From the NCBI GenBank assembly GCA_007844125.1, contig CM017571.1, positions 4,305,771 to 4,369,770 on the forward strand: a DNA stretch of 64,000 nucleotides, given 5' to 3'. The notes beneath the pieces were generated by a model. The model was not told the origin of the DNA. It did not search any database and worked only from the letters and a program-made list of their open reading frames with translations. The DNA is from Sinonovacula constricta. Its lineage: Eukaryota > Mollusca > Bivalvia > Cardiida > Solecurtidae. Made by a program: the position numbers and the translations under genes. This document shows, piece by piece, positions 26,580-37,489 of the stretch. The first letter of the stretch is position 1, and each line of letters starts with the position of its first letter.

Positions 26580-26794
26580 CAAAAATTAACTATAAAATTT
26601 CAACAACATTGCAAATTTTCTGTAGTTTAGAACTAGTTTTGCGCACATATTTTGTATCCTTTGTAGTTTATGTATATCAGCGTCAGCAATACCATATAAG
26701 ATGACATTACAATAGTCGAGATGGGAGATAACTAATGATAACACTAGAGTCTCTGTTGCAGCTTTGTTGAGGTACCTACGAATACTCTTAATAC
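26580..26794 (-). pseudogene. C-terminal end of the same LINE ORF2, left of the LTR element
   Basis: Read on the minus strand, this keeps the typical end of CR1/L2 ORF2: SLVISHLDYCNVILYG followed by HKLQRIQNMCAKLVLNYRK. It is the direct continuation of the coding segment that stops at 33933. Between the two lie the LTR element and one copy of its ATAC duplication. The frame at the junction is off by one base, so the host LINE has an indel close to the target site or was already decayed before the insertion. Confidence 0.85.
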
Positions 26795-27340
26795 TGTGAC
26801 AGAAATGGTTTTCACTCCAACTCCATCATATGTGCTGATAGCATTATAATTTACCACTAGCCAGTGTTCATTCGAGTAGAACTTTATCAGCAGATATAAT
26901 ATGCAAGCGACAAGTGGACATTTGGGTTAAATATAGTCCTGCTTTATTCAATAATGTAAATTTACTATCTTACTTATGGTGCTTTATTATCCACTTAGTA
27001 TTATACTTTGGGTTGTGTCCATGTTGTGCACGAGTTTTTCATGCTATTTAACTTTAGATGGGTATATAAAAGAGAGAAATCCCTTCTCTGGGCTCTCTTT
27101 GCCTCACGGACATTCACAAGGTAGTTTTTACCTTTTGTCAGATATAGAGCCCCTCTCTCTTTTTAGGCCTTTTATATATTTTATAGTTTTGCCGGGGATT
27201 TAAAATTAAATCCTTAATTTATGCAGTATCTCTAAAATCAAAAAGATATGGATCCTTGTAAGTTGTATATATACATTAAAATCGATATGCCCTACTGTGT
27301 GTCACAATCTTTGTAACTACATACCAATAGATTGATATTA
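26795..27340 (+). repeat. 5' LTR, first part
   Basis: It matches 33064-33825. It carries a TATA box (TATATAAA, 27063-27070) followed by a short hairpin-forming stretch (AGAGAAATCCCTTCTCT). The LTR is cut at a TA dinucleotide (27339-27340) by the DNA transposon. The remaining LTR sequence resumes at 31410. Confidence 0.9.
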
Positions 27341-27365
27341 CAGTACTGAAAATCACGAAATTGAC

Positions 27366-27560
27366 AATTTTCCCGTTTCCACTCCGTTTCGTTTCCATTT
27401 CAGTTGGAAGCGTTTGCCGCTCCGTTTCCATTCCGCTTCCGTTGCGTTTCCGTTTCGTTTTTTTCGCTTCCAGCGCTGCATTTCAAACGCTTCCAGCGTT
27501 TCTATCGTTTCTTCCGTTTCTACCGTTTCAAGCGTTCCGTTTCGCTCCGTTCCGATTTTG
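27366..27560. repeat. Left subterminal CCGTTTC-type repeats
   Basis: Many irregular direct copies of TTTCCACTCCGTTTC, CCGTTTC and CAGCGTTTC. They resemble the tract at 31190-31385 at the other end of the transposon and are in the same, not inverted, orientation. Confidence 0.85.
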
Positions 27561-27618
27561 ACTAAAAATTTCGTTTAATAAATTTCTAAAGGTAAAGTAC
27601 TTCTGGTGTGTTTGCAAA

Positions 27619-27756
27619 ATGACGAAAGAAGTAAACATTCTAGGGAGAGGCAAAAATCTTCCATCATATATAAAGGAATCGGCAGTAGATTGTTTGCGAC
27701 GAGGATATTCAGTGTCAGTCACCCGGAGGGAAATTGCAGACAAAAAATACCCTTAA
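27619..27756 (+). CDS. Short frame, possible DNA-binding domain of a transposase
   Basis: 45 codons from ATG to TAA, just inside the left end of the TA-target transposon. The residues KESAVDCLRRGYSVSVTRRE look like a two-helix turn with the spacing of helix-turn-helix domains at the N-terminus of many transposases. No downstream catalytic region was seen, so it would be a remnant or the first exon of a broken gene. The assignment is tentative. Confidence 0.35.
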   Translation: MTKEVNILGRGKNLPSYIKESAVDCLRRGYSVSVTRREIADKKYP

Positions 27757-28007
27757 CAACCAGCACCTGCAAATAATCCTCAAAATTCAGGGAGTGCAGT
27801 ATTGAGAAGATGCCTACCTACTTGTCTTCGCCAGACGTCATATCCCGGAATAAACAAACAAGAAATAACCTTCAAATATGGTCCACACACACCCAGTATC
27901 CTAAAAAGTTAACTTCTCCGTGACGTGTTAATCCGCAAAAAAAGCGTAATGGTGATCCGACCTTAAAATAAGACGATATCACACACAATTTTTTTTTAAA
28001 CTTGCCC

Positions 28008-28156
28008 CCGGACGTTTGCCCCCGCCCCTATAAGTGCAGACCGGACGTTTGCCACCCCCTCTCCCCTTCAAATAAAAAGGTCCTTCAAATAAAAAGGCCC
28101 AGCGTTTACCCCCATCCCCACTGCCAAAATAAAAAGGCGAATGTTTGCCCCTTTCC
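28008..28156. repeat. Short imperfect tandem repeat (CGTTTGCCCCC / AAATAAAAAGG)
   Basis: Two motifs, CGTTTGCCCCC-like and CAAATAAAAAGG, alternate three to four times with irregular spacing. The stretch is C-rich and differs in composition from the AT-rich surroundings. Confidence 0.6.
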
Positions 28157-30029
28157 GATATTTGTTATATGGCGGACTTTAGATTTAACGTCTCGCTGAT
28201 AGTAACGTGTAATATCCAATAATTTTAGATAAGTATTACTCACTACAGTCACATTTCATGGTTAAAATGATTATCTCATATAAACATGAACATGTTGTTT
28301 TGTCGAAAACAGGCACATACATAAAGTCTCATAGAACAAACAACTTTCTTAGAAACAAGTGTGTGTTGTTGTGTTTTCGGTTTGCACATATTAGCGCCAA
28401 TTAACGGCTGTTAACAATATTGTTCACGCACTTATAATATGAAGTCGCTAATTATATCAATGTGATTTTAATTTCTCCAAGGTTGTAACAAATAAATGCG
28501 GTGAACAAATAAATCATTAGATGCGGTGTAATTTCTTTCTGGAGAGGAGGGCTCTCTGGCTAACACTGCAACATCAAAGAATATTCTGGGAAACAATCGA
28601 CGGTCACTATCATTTGAAGTCGCCGAAAAGATTTTTTTTTGTTTCAAATTGACCGACCTATTATTTCTCTCAATACTGTGCAACATGATATCGATCGATA
28701 ATTGTCTTTAAGCTGCCATTTAGAAGAGAGAGAGGGTGTGAACGCTGGGTACTGTTTAGGGATTAAAAATGGTAAGTACGCGTGAACGGCGTGTGCTATG
28801 AAAAAATATGCAACGTTATTGACGATTTACCTTCGCGGCATAAATATAAGTTCTAAAGGAATGATAGTGGAGGGAGGAAACTGTACTATGTAGTAATATT
28901 TCAGACTGCGCATGTTTTTACTTATATAAATGTCCTTACAAAAACTTTTTAGTCCTTTTAATGATCATAAACACTTTTATAAAGGTATTATTTATATTTA
29001 AGGTATGGATTAACTACAAAAGAATAGGCGAGCCATTGAAATAATACATTTACAATAAACACGAGATGAAAATATACATTATACTGTGTTCCTTGATGTG
29101 TCTTCTCTTGATAACATTATTTACAAAAAACACGACAATTAATGTAGTATTTACTATAAGAAATCCCCAATCCCCACATCCACGTTTCCTCTTCTTAAAC
29201 TAAAAAATAGTGGGTGGGGAAAGGGTGCACCATTGTGGGTACTACTAAATATAGCGTTAGGTCCTTTTATGAGCCAAAAAAGATATCGTGCACCTTAGTG
29301 TTTTGTCCTTTTTGTTGTCCTCGCGTAAGTTAATGCATATTGCTCTTTAAAAGGTGAAGGTCATAAACCACGCGACTGCCATAAGGTGACATTTTCAAAC
29401 ATAGCTGCATAGAGGATGCATGTGTTCTTGCGAAGTGGAAAAGACGCCAAAACACGGTCACACTTCCTGTCCACTAGACAAACAAGGTGTCATAAAACTG
29501 CCAATTAGCTTAATTAGTTGGGGTGTCCGCTCATGTCTTAAAATTAGGGATTCAATTAGAGTAGAACTTTATGATGGCATGAACCCTACCCACGCGCATG
29601 GAGAAACATAATATCAATTTACAAAACGATATATTTTAAATTAATATATTTCTATCTTTAAATGGGTACAAAAATTAAGTACCCGGTAGGGCCCTCATTA
29701 GACCACATTTTGGCATAGAACATTCAAGACATGAATGGGAAAATGAGCCGTAGCCAGGCCTCATTCAAATAGTTGCAAGTCAAGTAAAGTCAAAAGTTGT
29801 ATGCAGATTCTTAATCGCGGTCCACGAATTCCGATTAATCCTATATATGTAACAGCGCATTATGGGAACTATGCATTTAGAAATAGGAATTTTGATACTA
29901 TTGTCCAAATTTACAACATTGTTCATTATAAGATATATAACAATTAAGATTAGAAGCAGAAGAAACTTTGCTTGACAAAGAGGCAAGATAAAGTAAAATA
30001 CATATCCATACCCCTGTAACTAAAGTAAT

Positions 30030-30190
30030 GATGATGTAAATGACGGTGCTGCTGCTGCTACTGCTGCTTCTGCTGATAATGATGACGGTGATACCGATGC
30101 TGTTTATGATTATAATGTAAATGGTAATAACGGTTACGGTGATGCTGATGCTCATGACGATTATGATGTAGATCGTGATGCCGGTGATGC
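30030..30190. repeat. Imperfect GATGAT/GCTGCT trinucleotide tract
   Basis: A degenerate run of GATGATG, GCTGCTGCTACTGCTGC and GGTGATGC motifs inside the TA-target transposon. No gene is supported in 28200-31150 apart from this. Confidence 0.7.
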
Positions 30191-31189
30191 TGCTTTTGAT
30201 GATGATTAGTGGTGATTATATAAGTAATATGGGATCCTGATGATGATCATGTGTGATCAGGTGAATTTAATGGCGGTAATGATTATTATGTCTTTAATAT
30301 TTATCGTGATGTAAGTTTTTATCACGGTTGTTTTATTTAACTGTCAATCGATGATTGTATACGTGCACTATTTGGCAATCTATGGTTATTCAGACGTTGA
30401 ACTTTAGGATCATACTTGTCATTGGCTCTGAGTGCCGTGGAGGATGTTATTGGTTCTTGATTGGGTCACACCTTGCAATAATACATAGCATTGTTTGTTT
30501 GTTTTATGTGTAGTTGTTTTATGTTTTTTGTGTTATATGAGATGTGTTACCTTCTTTTGGTTGAGGTTTAATTTCATTAAGTAACTTTATTTTGTACCAC
30601 GCAATGCATTCTTTGTAAATGAAAAATACTTAAAGCAAGTATGTTCACACAAAAATGATTGGCAAAGTTGATCCGGGAACGGACCATTCAGCTACAAAGT
30701 AATTAGCGAAAATTCAAACTCGGGAAATGCTGCGACATTGCGCGCGCATACGTGTAATGACAGCTGTGTACACACTATCTTCATATGCCAAACAATGAAG
30801 ACTAAGAATGTCGATCCAAGGCGGATGTTAAGCTATTCATTGGAATTAATTAAAACATCAGTTTCGACAGAAACGCAATATTATAGTTAAATTGCGTGTT
30901 TTATCGTGCGGAGTGATTTTTAGTGCAGTTTCTGTTTTGACGGTACACGATGACTTGGACAACTCGTGCGGTTTCGGAACTGTAATGTACAAGTTTGATA
31001 AATACGATTTTTTGATAATAATTTATGTTATTTCTTTCTGCAGAGTACATATAAAAGCGCGTTTGTGTTGATAAATTGAAGCCAGTTATTGTGTTCGTTT
31101 AAATTTATTTCGTACCAAGAAACGGTTGAAATGTTACTATAAATAATCGGGTGACCTAGAAACGTTTGAAGCGGTAGTAAAAATAACTC

Positions 31190-31385
31190 TACCGTTACGA
31201 GCATTCCGATTTTTCCGTTTCTACCGTTTCTAGCGTTCCAAGCGCTCCGGTTATAGCGTTTATACCGTTTACACCGTTTCAAGCGTTTGTAGCGCTCCGT
31301 TGCATTTCCATTTCCACTCCGTTCCGTTTCCGTTTCAACAGGAAACGAAAAACGTTTCATTTCCATTTCCACTCCGTTCCGTTTG
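31190..31385. repeat. Right subterminal CCGTTTC-type repeats
   Basis: Direct copies of ATTTCCACTCCGTTCCGTTT (twice), CCGTTTCTACCGTTTC and AGCGTTTATACCGTTT. They match the left subterminal block and run up to the inverted repeat. They could be transposase-binding sites or an expanded internal minisatellite. Confidence 0.85.
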
Positions 31386-31409
31386 TCAATTTCATGATTT
31401 TCAGTACTG

Positions 31410-31530
31410 TAGTTCATTAAAACTATTGAATCTCACTGGTACTTACGCCATGTGTTTTCACCTATGTTAATAACTCATACTAAACAAAATGTGAGCCAAC
31501 GCTAACATCAAAACAACCAGTCCTGCTACA
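31410..31530 (+). repeat. 5' LTR, remaining part
   Basis: It continues the 5' LTR after the DNA transposon (TAGTTCATTAAAACTATTGA) and ends CTGCTACA. It matches 33809-33928 of the 3' LTR with few differences, which establishes that the two halves were once contiguous. Confidence 0.92.
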
Positions 31531-31533
31531 TTT

Positions 31534-31551
31534 TGGGGGCTCGTCCGGGAT
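31534..31551 (+). promoter_or_regulatory. Primer binding site, tRNA-Pro type
   Basis: TGGGGGCTCGTCCGGGAT lies three bases after the 5' LTR end. As I know it, this 18-mer is complementary to the 3' end of animal tRNA-Pro and is the primer site used by many gammaretroviruses. Its position is exactly where minus-strand DNA synthesis of an LTR element should start. Confidence 0.9.
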
Positions 31552-32526
31552 TTCAATTTTTTTTTTATGGTAAGCAGGCATAGTTTAGATTCGGTGAAAC
31601 ATGGCATCTTCCTCATATATATGGAAAACACTTTCTTTTCAACCCAGAAGGCCAATCACATTTGATAATGACATCTATCAACATGATTCAAACCTAATCT
31701 AACACCATGAAGTTGGTCAAAATGAATCTGTGCATGCCTTGAATGATTTGCATGGCACACAACTGAATTTACTTGATCAGAGCCTTTTTCACACACCTAC
31801 ACCATCTAGTTTACCAAACAGATACACACAGACACTCTCAGACAGCAGTGTGTTACATAGAAACTACACATCTACTCCTTTAAGGTATGGTGTACCTATG
31901 AGGTCAAGTAATGAGTAGATTAGATAGAGAGTGCCTTGTTCAGAACATGTTTTCCAGATGTTAAATATATGGACAGATACGCTTGTTACAACTATTTAAG
32001 TGTAAAAATATAACTGAATTTATCTGTCAGTATTATATACATTTCTTAGTTGATGAAAACATGCCTAGAAATTTAATTCGTTTGATGGAAATTTTGTACT
32101 GTCCGGGCCAGGATATATTGTAATATTTGGGATATCTGCTTTGATCAAGATACTGGCTTTCGAATGGAACACCTTGAGTACCAAAGCCTACCAGTCATAC
32201 TGAAGCTTCATGATATTAACTTTAACATATTACGAATAGCATCATCAGCTTTGAAATTATGCCTGAAATAAATGGATTGATTAATCCAGCATTTCAGATA
32301 ATTATCTTAGCATTCTGGTGCCTAGAAATAATTCTATAATGGGACTATCTTGGAAGTATATGTCTGTTCAGGCCAAGATAATTTGTTAAAGTTGGAATAA
32401 TGAAAGTTTCAAGTACAGAATGGCTGACTTTCAAGAACTAATTGGAAACCCCTTTGGAGGCCGACCAGTTTGTTAGGGATAATTCACCAGTATGGCCAGA
32501 CAAGCCAACAGCCTGAAACAGGCTGA

Positions 32527-32886
32527 GCCACAGAGGGCTATAGCTCGCATGGGTCATACTTCCGGCATTGGCAGCAAAGGCATAAACAGACTAGAACAAA
32601 GTGCACATGCCCGTGTTGTCGGAAGACCATGTTCCGTAAGGACTTTGCCAAACGCCATCTCAAAATACATAAAATAGATTGTTCTCATATCGAGGAAGTG
32701 GTCGCAAATGAATACTATGTGGACCCTATGGACACCTTGCCCTACTGTGTTGACTTCAGAGAGCGAGCAGCAGCAAAACGGAAGGTCTGGTCAGCTTCAC
32801 TGGTGACAGAGAGATCAGACTGTAGAGATGAGGAGTGTGTGCTGTGTGTAGGGTTCATTGTTGGAAAAATACCAAAAACAAAATGA
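32527..32886 (+). CDS. Open frame with one C2H2 zinc finger inside the LTR element
   Basis: An open stretch of 119 codons without a clear start (the first ATG is at 32629). Its only recognisable motif is a perfect C2H2 finger: Cys codons at 32608 and 32617, His codons at 32656 and 32668, that is C-X2-C-X12-H-X3-H (core CPCCRKTMFRKDFAKRH). The rest (DTLPYCVDFRERAAAKR) is charged and not recognised. It is not a retroviral CCHC knuckle. It may be a captured host exon or a piece of an unfamiliar element protein. The sequence just upstream has stops in this frame, so if real it is an exon or fragment. Confidence 0.4.
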   Translation, partial: ATEGYSSHGSYFRHWQQRHKQTRTKCTCPCCRKTMFRKDFAKRHLKIHKIDCSHIEEVVANEYYVDPMDTLPYCVDFRERAAAKRKVWSASLVTERSDCRDEECVLCVGFIVGKIPKTK

Positions 32887-33042
32887 CATTAACCTTGCAA
32901 ATTTGAATATACATTCTGATAATTAATACATTTCATCTTGTATTATCATGTGTTAAGAGCTGAATGTGAACCCATATATTGTTCATCTGTTTCTTAATAT
33001 TGTGTTAAAGTTATTTCTGGCAATTAAGTTTTATTATTTCTT

Positions 33043-33063
33043 AAAGAGAAGGAAAGGGTAGAG
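33043..33063 (+). promoter_or_regulatory. Polypurine tract
   Basis: A purine run with a single T (AAAGAGAAGGAAAGGGTAGAG without its first base, 33044-33063) ends directly at the start of the 3' LTR. This is the position required to prime plus-strand synthesis. Confidence 0.85.
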
Positions 33064-33928
<865 letters not shown>

Positions 33929-33932
33929 ATAC

Positions 33933-36310
33933 GTAAATAGTTTGGCTGTACGACACTTACGTTTAAAATGTTCCTTAAATGTTAATGATTCATCTAAAAA
34001 TGCACCAAGGTATCTGATAACACTTTCCCTATTTACATTGTCACCTGCAATGTTAACAACTTCTGTTGAACAGTTAGATAGCATATGCCTACTGCCAAAC
34101 ATAATAAATTCCGTTTTGGAAGAAGTCATTTTCAGTTTATTTTGGTTCATCCAATCCTTTATTGTAATAGCGCACTGTTCTAGTTCTTTCATGTTCTGTT
34201 ATTCTAATTCTGTTGTTGTGGGTTGAAAGCGTTTACGGGCAATATGATCATCAGCAAATCCATAGAGAGAGATTGAAGGCGGTATTGTGTCAAATAAAGT
34301 TCCGGCATAAGTCAAGTATAACCAGGTCCCAAGACAACTACCCTGTGGAACACTACACTCCAATGATCGCGCCGAGGACAGAGCGGAGTAAATGCTGACC
34401 TTACAGCTACGTGGTCGTAGGTACGAATCCATCCAGGCTCGAGCAGTACCACGTATCCCGTATTAGTTTTCTAGGACGCTAAGAAGAATGTCATGGTCTA
34501 CCGTATCAAAGGCAGCACTAAGGTCAAGCGCTATTATGGCCGTCACCTCCTTATTCTCCATACCAGCTAAAATATCGTTCACCAGTCGGAGAAGTAAGTG
34601 CTGACTTGCATGAATGGAATCGTCTGTAGGCTGATTGGTTCTTGGGAAGTAGAGCGTGAGCGTTTAACCTCAAGAGCACGGCCTTCTCAATCAGTTTGGA
34701 TAAGAATGACAAGTTACTAACTGGCCTATAATTCGAAAGTACCACCTCTAGTCCAGTTTTCTTAAGAAGAGGTCTAACAATTGCCGTCTTGTATCTATCC
34801 GGGAAGACACCCTGCTGAAGTGACAAATTAACAAGTGCTGTGATATTTGGTAGAAGGTCATTCAAATAGGCTTTCAGAATGTGTGTTGGAAGCGTTTCAA
34901 ATTCACAGGATTTTGTGTTTAGGTCGCTAAAAAGTTTGCCTACTTCCTCTTGGGTAAGTTCCTGGAACTTATCGATACAAGGTACATCTTTGTGTTCTGG
35001 TTGATATTTTTGATAGTCTTTTAGTGATTGTCTGATTTTATCAATTTTACTCATGAAAAAATCAGCAAAGTCTTCTGCTTGATGAGAATCTGCTACATCA
35101 TCGGTTAATGGATTCTCTGCTTTGGTACCAGTCAGTTCACGCACTAGTTTATATAATATCTTAGAGTCTCCCTTAGCACTAACCATCTTCTCACTTATGG
35201 CAGTTTTCTTTTCTTTAAAAATCTTAGAGAAATAGTTAGATCTGGTTGCTTTAAATGCTTCAAAATTGTGTTTTTCTGGATATCTTCGCCAAATACGTTC
35301 AAGCTTTCTGGATTCATGTTTAAGTTTTAAAATATTTTCACTAAACCATGGTTTTAGTGGCCGACATACAGTAGTATTTTCTTTCAGGGGCGCATGTTCA
35401 TCTCTAAGACCTCTAATAGCATACTCTCGTATTTATGAACGAATGTATCGAGTGATTGCTCTTCAAATTCAAATGTATTAAGTGCACTGGAACATTCATT
35501 TTCATCAATGTCTTTATAGTTTCTAGATACTCACAGTTTCTTGATACAACTGTTAACATATAAACATGTTTTTGTTTGTTTGTTTGTTTGTTTGTTTGTT
35601 TGTTTTGGGGGTTTTACGGCACAACGACACTTGATAGGTCATACGGCGCCGAATCAGTTAAAGTATAACGACAATAGAATATAATCAGGTTAAAACCAAA
35701 ATACGTGAGTAGAAATAAAAATCTATCAGGTTAAAAATGTGAATTATAAAAGAAAACAGGTAAACATAATAAACAGTTAAAATGTAAAACGAAGGCATAA
35801 AAACCCGTTTAAAATTTATAACTTAATTAGAATACCAATCACGTTCAGGAAGAAAACAAGCTTAGCATCTAATACTGTTGTAAATAGGTCGTATATATTA
35901 TTGACATTAAAATATTTAGACCAAAAATGGTCTGTGTCAATACAGTGTAGACATATGTTTCTGAAGATTAATATTCAGAGCAGTTTGTTGAACCACTGGA
36001 AAGCTTAGTCACAGTAATCTTATCGGTATAAGTTAGAGCAATTCCACCACCTATACGTTTCTGCCTATCCACGACACTCAATTTGTAGCCAAACTGATTA
36101 CAGTCCAAAGTTTAATATTGGTGTTGTTTTTCATTAGAGTACGAGGTTTCTGTAAGAAGGGCAAAAGTTATTTTCTCCTCGCGAAGATACTGGCCTACAA
36201 CATCCTTACTCACAATAGATCGACAGTTCAAAGTTATACATTTTACTCGTTCTTCTAAAAGATTTTTATCTTTATGGATACACACGGTTTTGAAAGTTTG
36301 GACCATTAGG
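33933..36310 (-). pseudogene. CR1/L2-type LINE ORF2, main part, broken
   Basis: Endonuclease N-terminus (VKCITLNCRSIVSKD, ALLTETSYSNE) is at 36306-36112. A second endonuclease piece (GYKLSVVDRQKRIGGGIAL) is at about 36105-36000. A segment at about 35530-35190 leads into the RT domain, open from 35186 to 34551 ([20 protein letters not shown]). The frame breaks, then resumes at 34432-34199 with SVPQGSCLGTWLY and the active-site motif FADDH, and at 34192-33933 with the thumb (MNQNKLKMTSSKTEFIMFGS, then RYLGAFLDESLTF). The endonuclease is interrupted by another insertion (35545-35990). Several stops and frameshifts make it non-functional. Confidence 0.85.
35545..35990 (-). mobile_element. 5'-truncated LINE 3' end inside the CR1/L2 LINE
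   Basis: It interrupts the endonuclease of the larger LINE. On the minus strand it starts with a short coding remnant near 35940-35830 (HFWSKYFNVNNIYDLF). It ends in a 3' UTR with GGCGCCGTATGACCTATCAA, GTGTCGTTGTGCCGTAAAAC and a (CAAA)n tail, seen as (TTTG)n at 35572-35605. The 3' end resembles the tail of the SINE at 55985-56260, consistent with a LINE-SINE pair. Exact borders are not resolved. Confidence 0.65.
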
Positions 36311-36720
36311 TTTTGTTAACACTTCAATCCTACCCCAAGTTTACCACGCTTGGGGCGAGTTATGTTAAGATTTGTTAAAGTATTGTACACATTGCAGTCA
36401 ATCTATTTAATCCTTTGCTATGCGATACAATTTTCCCAATAGCCAAAAGCTGATCACTGTTGTAGGTGTATTTTCCAGCTGATTTATTGTCTATACATGT
36501 GAGATTTGATGCACAGTTTTGTAATGAACTTTCACTGTTTTCACCTGATAAAATCCAGTCACAGACTGAAGCTATCGTCATGTAAACACACACACACACA
36601 TGTAGAATACGTTCATCTTCATTCTTGTAAAGTTTTAGTAACTAACCATATATATTGTTTTATTACTAGTTTTCCAACACACACAAAATAAAAAAGGTCA
36701 AGCATAAAAGAAATAAAAGT

Positions 36721-37200
36721 TAACAGCATTCAAAATGGCAGCCAACACTGGTTTCAAGCGCTGACACTTTTATGTTTGATATGGTCAGAAAAGAAAGTCA
36801 AACTAAAAATTGCTAATATTTTTAAAAAAAACTACTCAATTTGCAATTTCACTAAACCTCCCTTAAACAATCGCATTCACTTATAGCGTTCCCAAATATA
36901 TCCACTCAAAATATCACACACAAAAATGACATAAAATATAAATACAACGTTCTAATGGATAACCAACACTGGGTGCAAGCGCTGATACTTTCTTGTTGAT
37001 ATATGGTCAGAAAAAAAAGTCGAACTAAAATTGTTAATATTCAAAAACCACTTCACTACTCCATTTGATTTTTTACCACAATTTTGCTCTTACATTCACA
37101 CACACTTATGTAGATTCCTAAAAAATCAAAGCTGTATATAACATAAAAAAAGAAATACAATTAATGTGCAGCCAACACTTGGCGCATACGCTGATAACAT
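36721..37200. repeat. Degenerate ~210-220-bp tandem repeat, about 2.5 copies
   Basis: The monomer starts are recognisable at about 36738 (CAGCCAACACTGGTTTCAAG), 36961 (CCAACACTGGGTGCAAGCGC) and 37169 (CAGCCAACACTTGGCGCATA), each followed by GCTGATA/C and then ATGGTCAGAAAA. Spacing is about 223 and 208 bases. It directly follows the C-terminal LINE fragment on the minus strand, so it may be a repeated 3' UTR. Confidence 0.75.
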
Positions 37201-37480
37201 AATGTTCAGACCTTAGTAACCTGCCACAGATATGAGTATTTTTTTTATTGTTTTCTGAGCTAAATTTGCATACTCTATGCATAATGGAGGGCTGTACACT
37301 TTGTTGTAAATTTTTAAACAACTTGAAATAGTCACTAGCAGATATTCGTTCGATCCATTCCCGTCCGTCTGTAGTGTACACTCGATCCTTTACGAAACGT
37401 TTCCAAACACATTTCGCTGGCAGTGACGAGGGATGTGTTATAACATCATTAACAAACGACACAATATCGTATTTATACAA
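37118..37480 (-). pseudogene. Probable C-terminal fragment of a LINE ORF2
   Basis: A 120-codon frame. The residues KCVWKRFVKDRVYTTDGREW, followed by DYFKLFKNLQQSVQPSIMHR, resemble the region after the reverse transcriptase of LINEs common in molluscs, where W-K-R, a charged stretch and an F-rich block come before cysteine-rich ends. Nothing upstream (to 39100) shows the RT itself. The last part overlaps the third copy of the 220-bp repeat. It could be chance, but the pattern is more protein-like than its neighbours. Confidence 0.45.
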
Positions 37481-37489
37481 TATGGCTAA

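Larger units (their letters stand above)
27341..31409. mobile_element. TA-target DNA transposon with 26-bp inverted repeats, in the 5' LTR
   Basis: The element starts CAGTACTGAAAATCACGAAA at 27341 and ends with the inverse, TTTCATGATTTTCAGTACTG, at 31409. The terminal repeat is 26 bp with one mismatch. A TA lies on each side (27339-27340 and 31410-31411), and the uninterrupted LTR copy has a single TA at that place, so the target duplication is TA. TA duplication and CAGT ends fit the Tc1/mariner/IS630 group, but no full transposase is visible in 4069 bp. The subterminal regions are rich in CCGTTTC-type repeats. Probably a decayed or non-autonomous copy. Confidence 0.88.

Noticed and set aside
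29898..30155. Ile/Ser-rich minus-strand frame
   Set aside because: Arises from the GATGAT/GCTGCT tract; not protein-like.
31028..31417. 129-codon minus-strand frame rich in Arg, Lys and Tyr
   Set aside because: It is the translation of the CCGTTTC subterminal repeats of the TA-target transposon.
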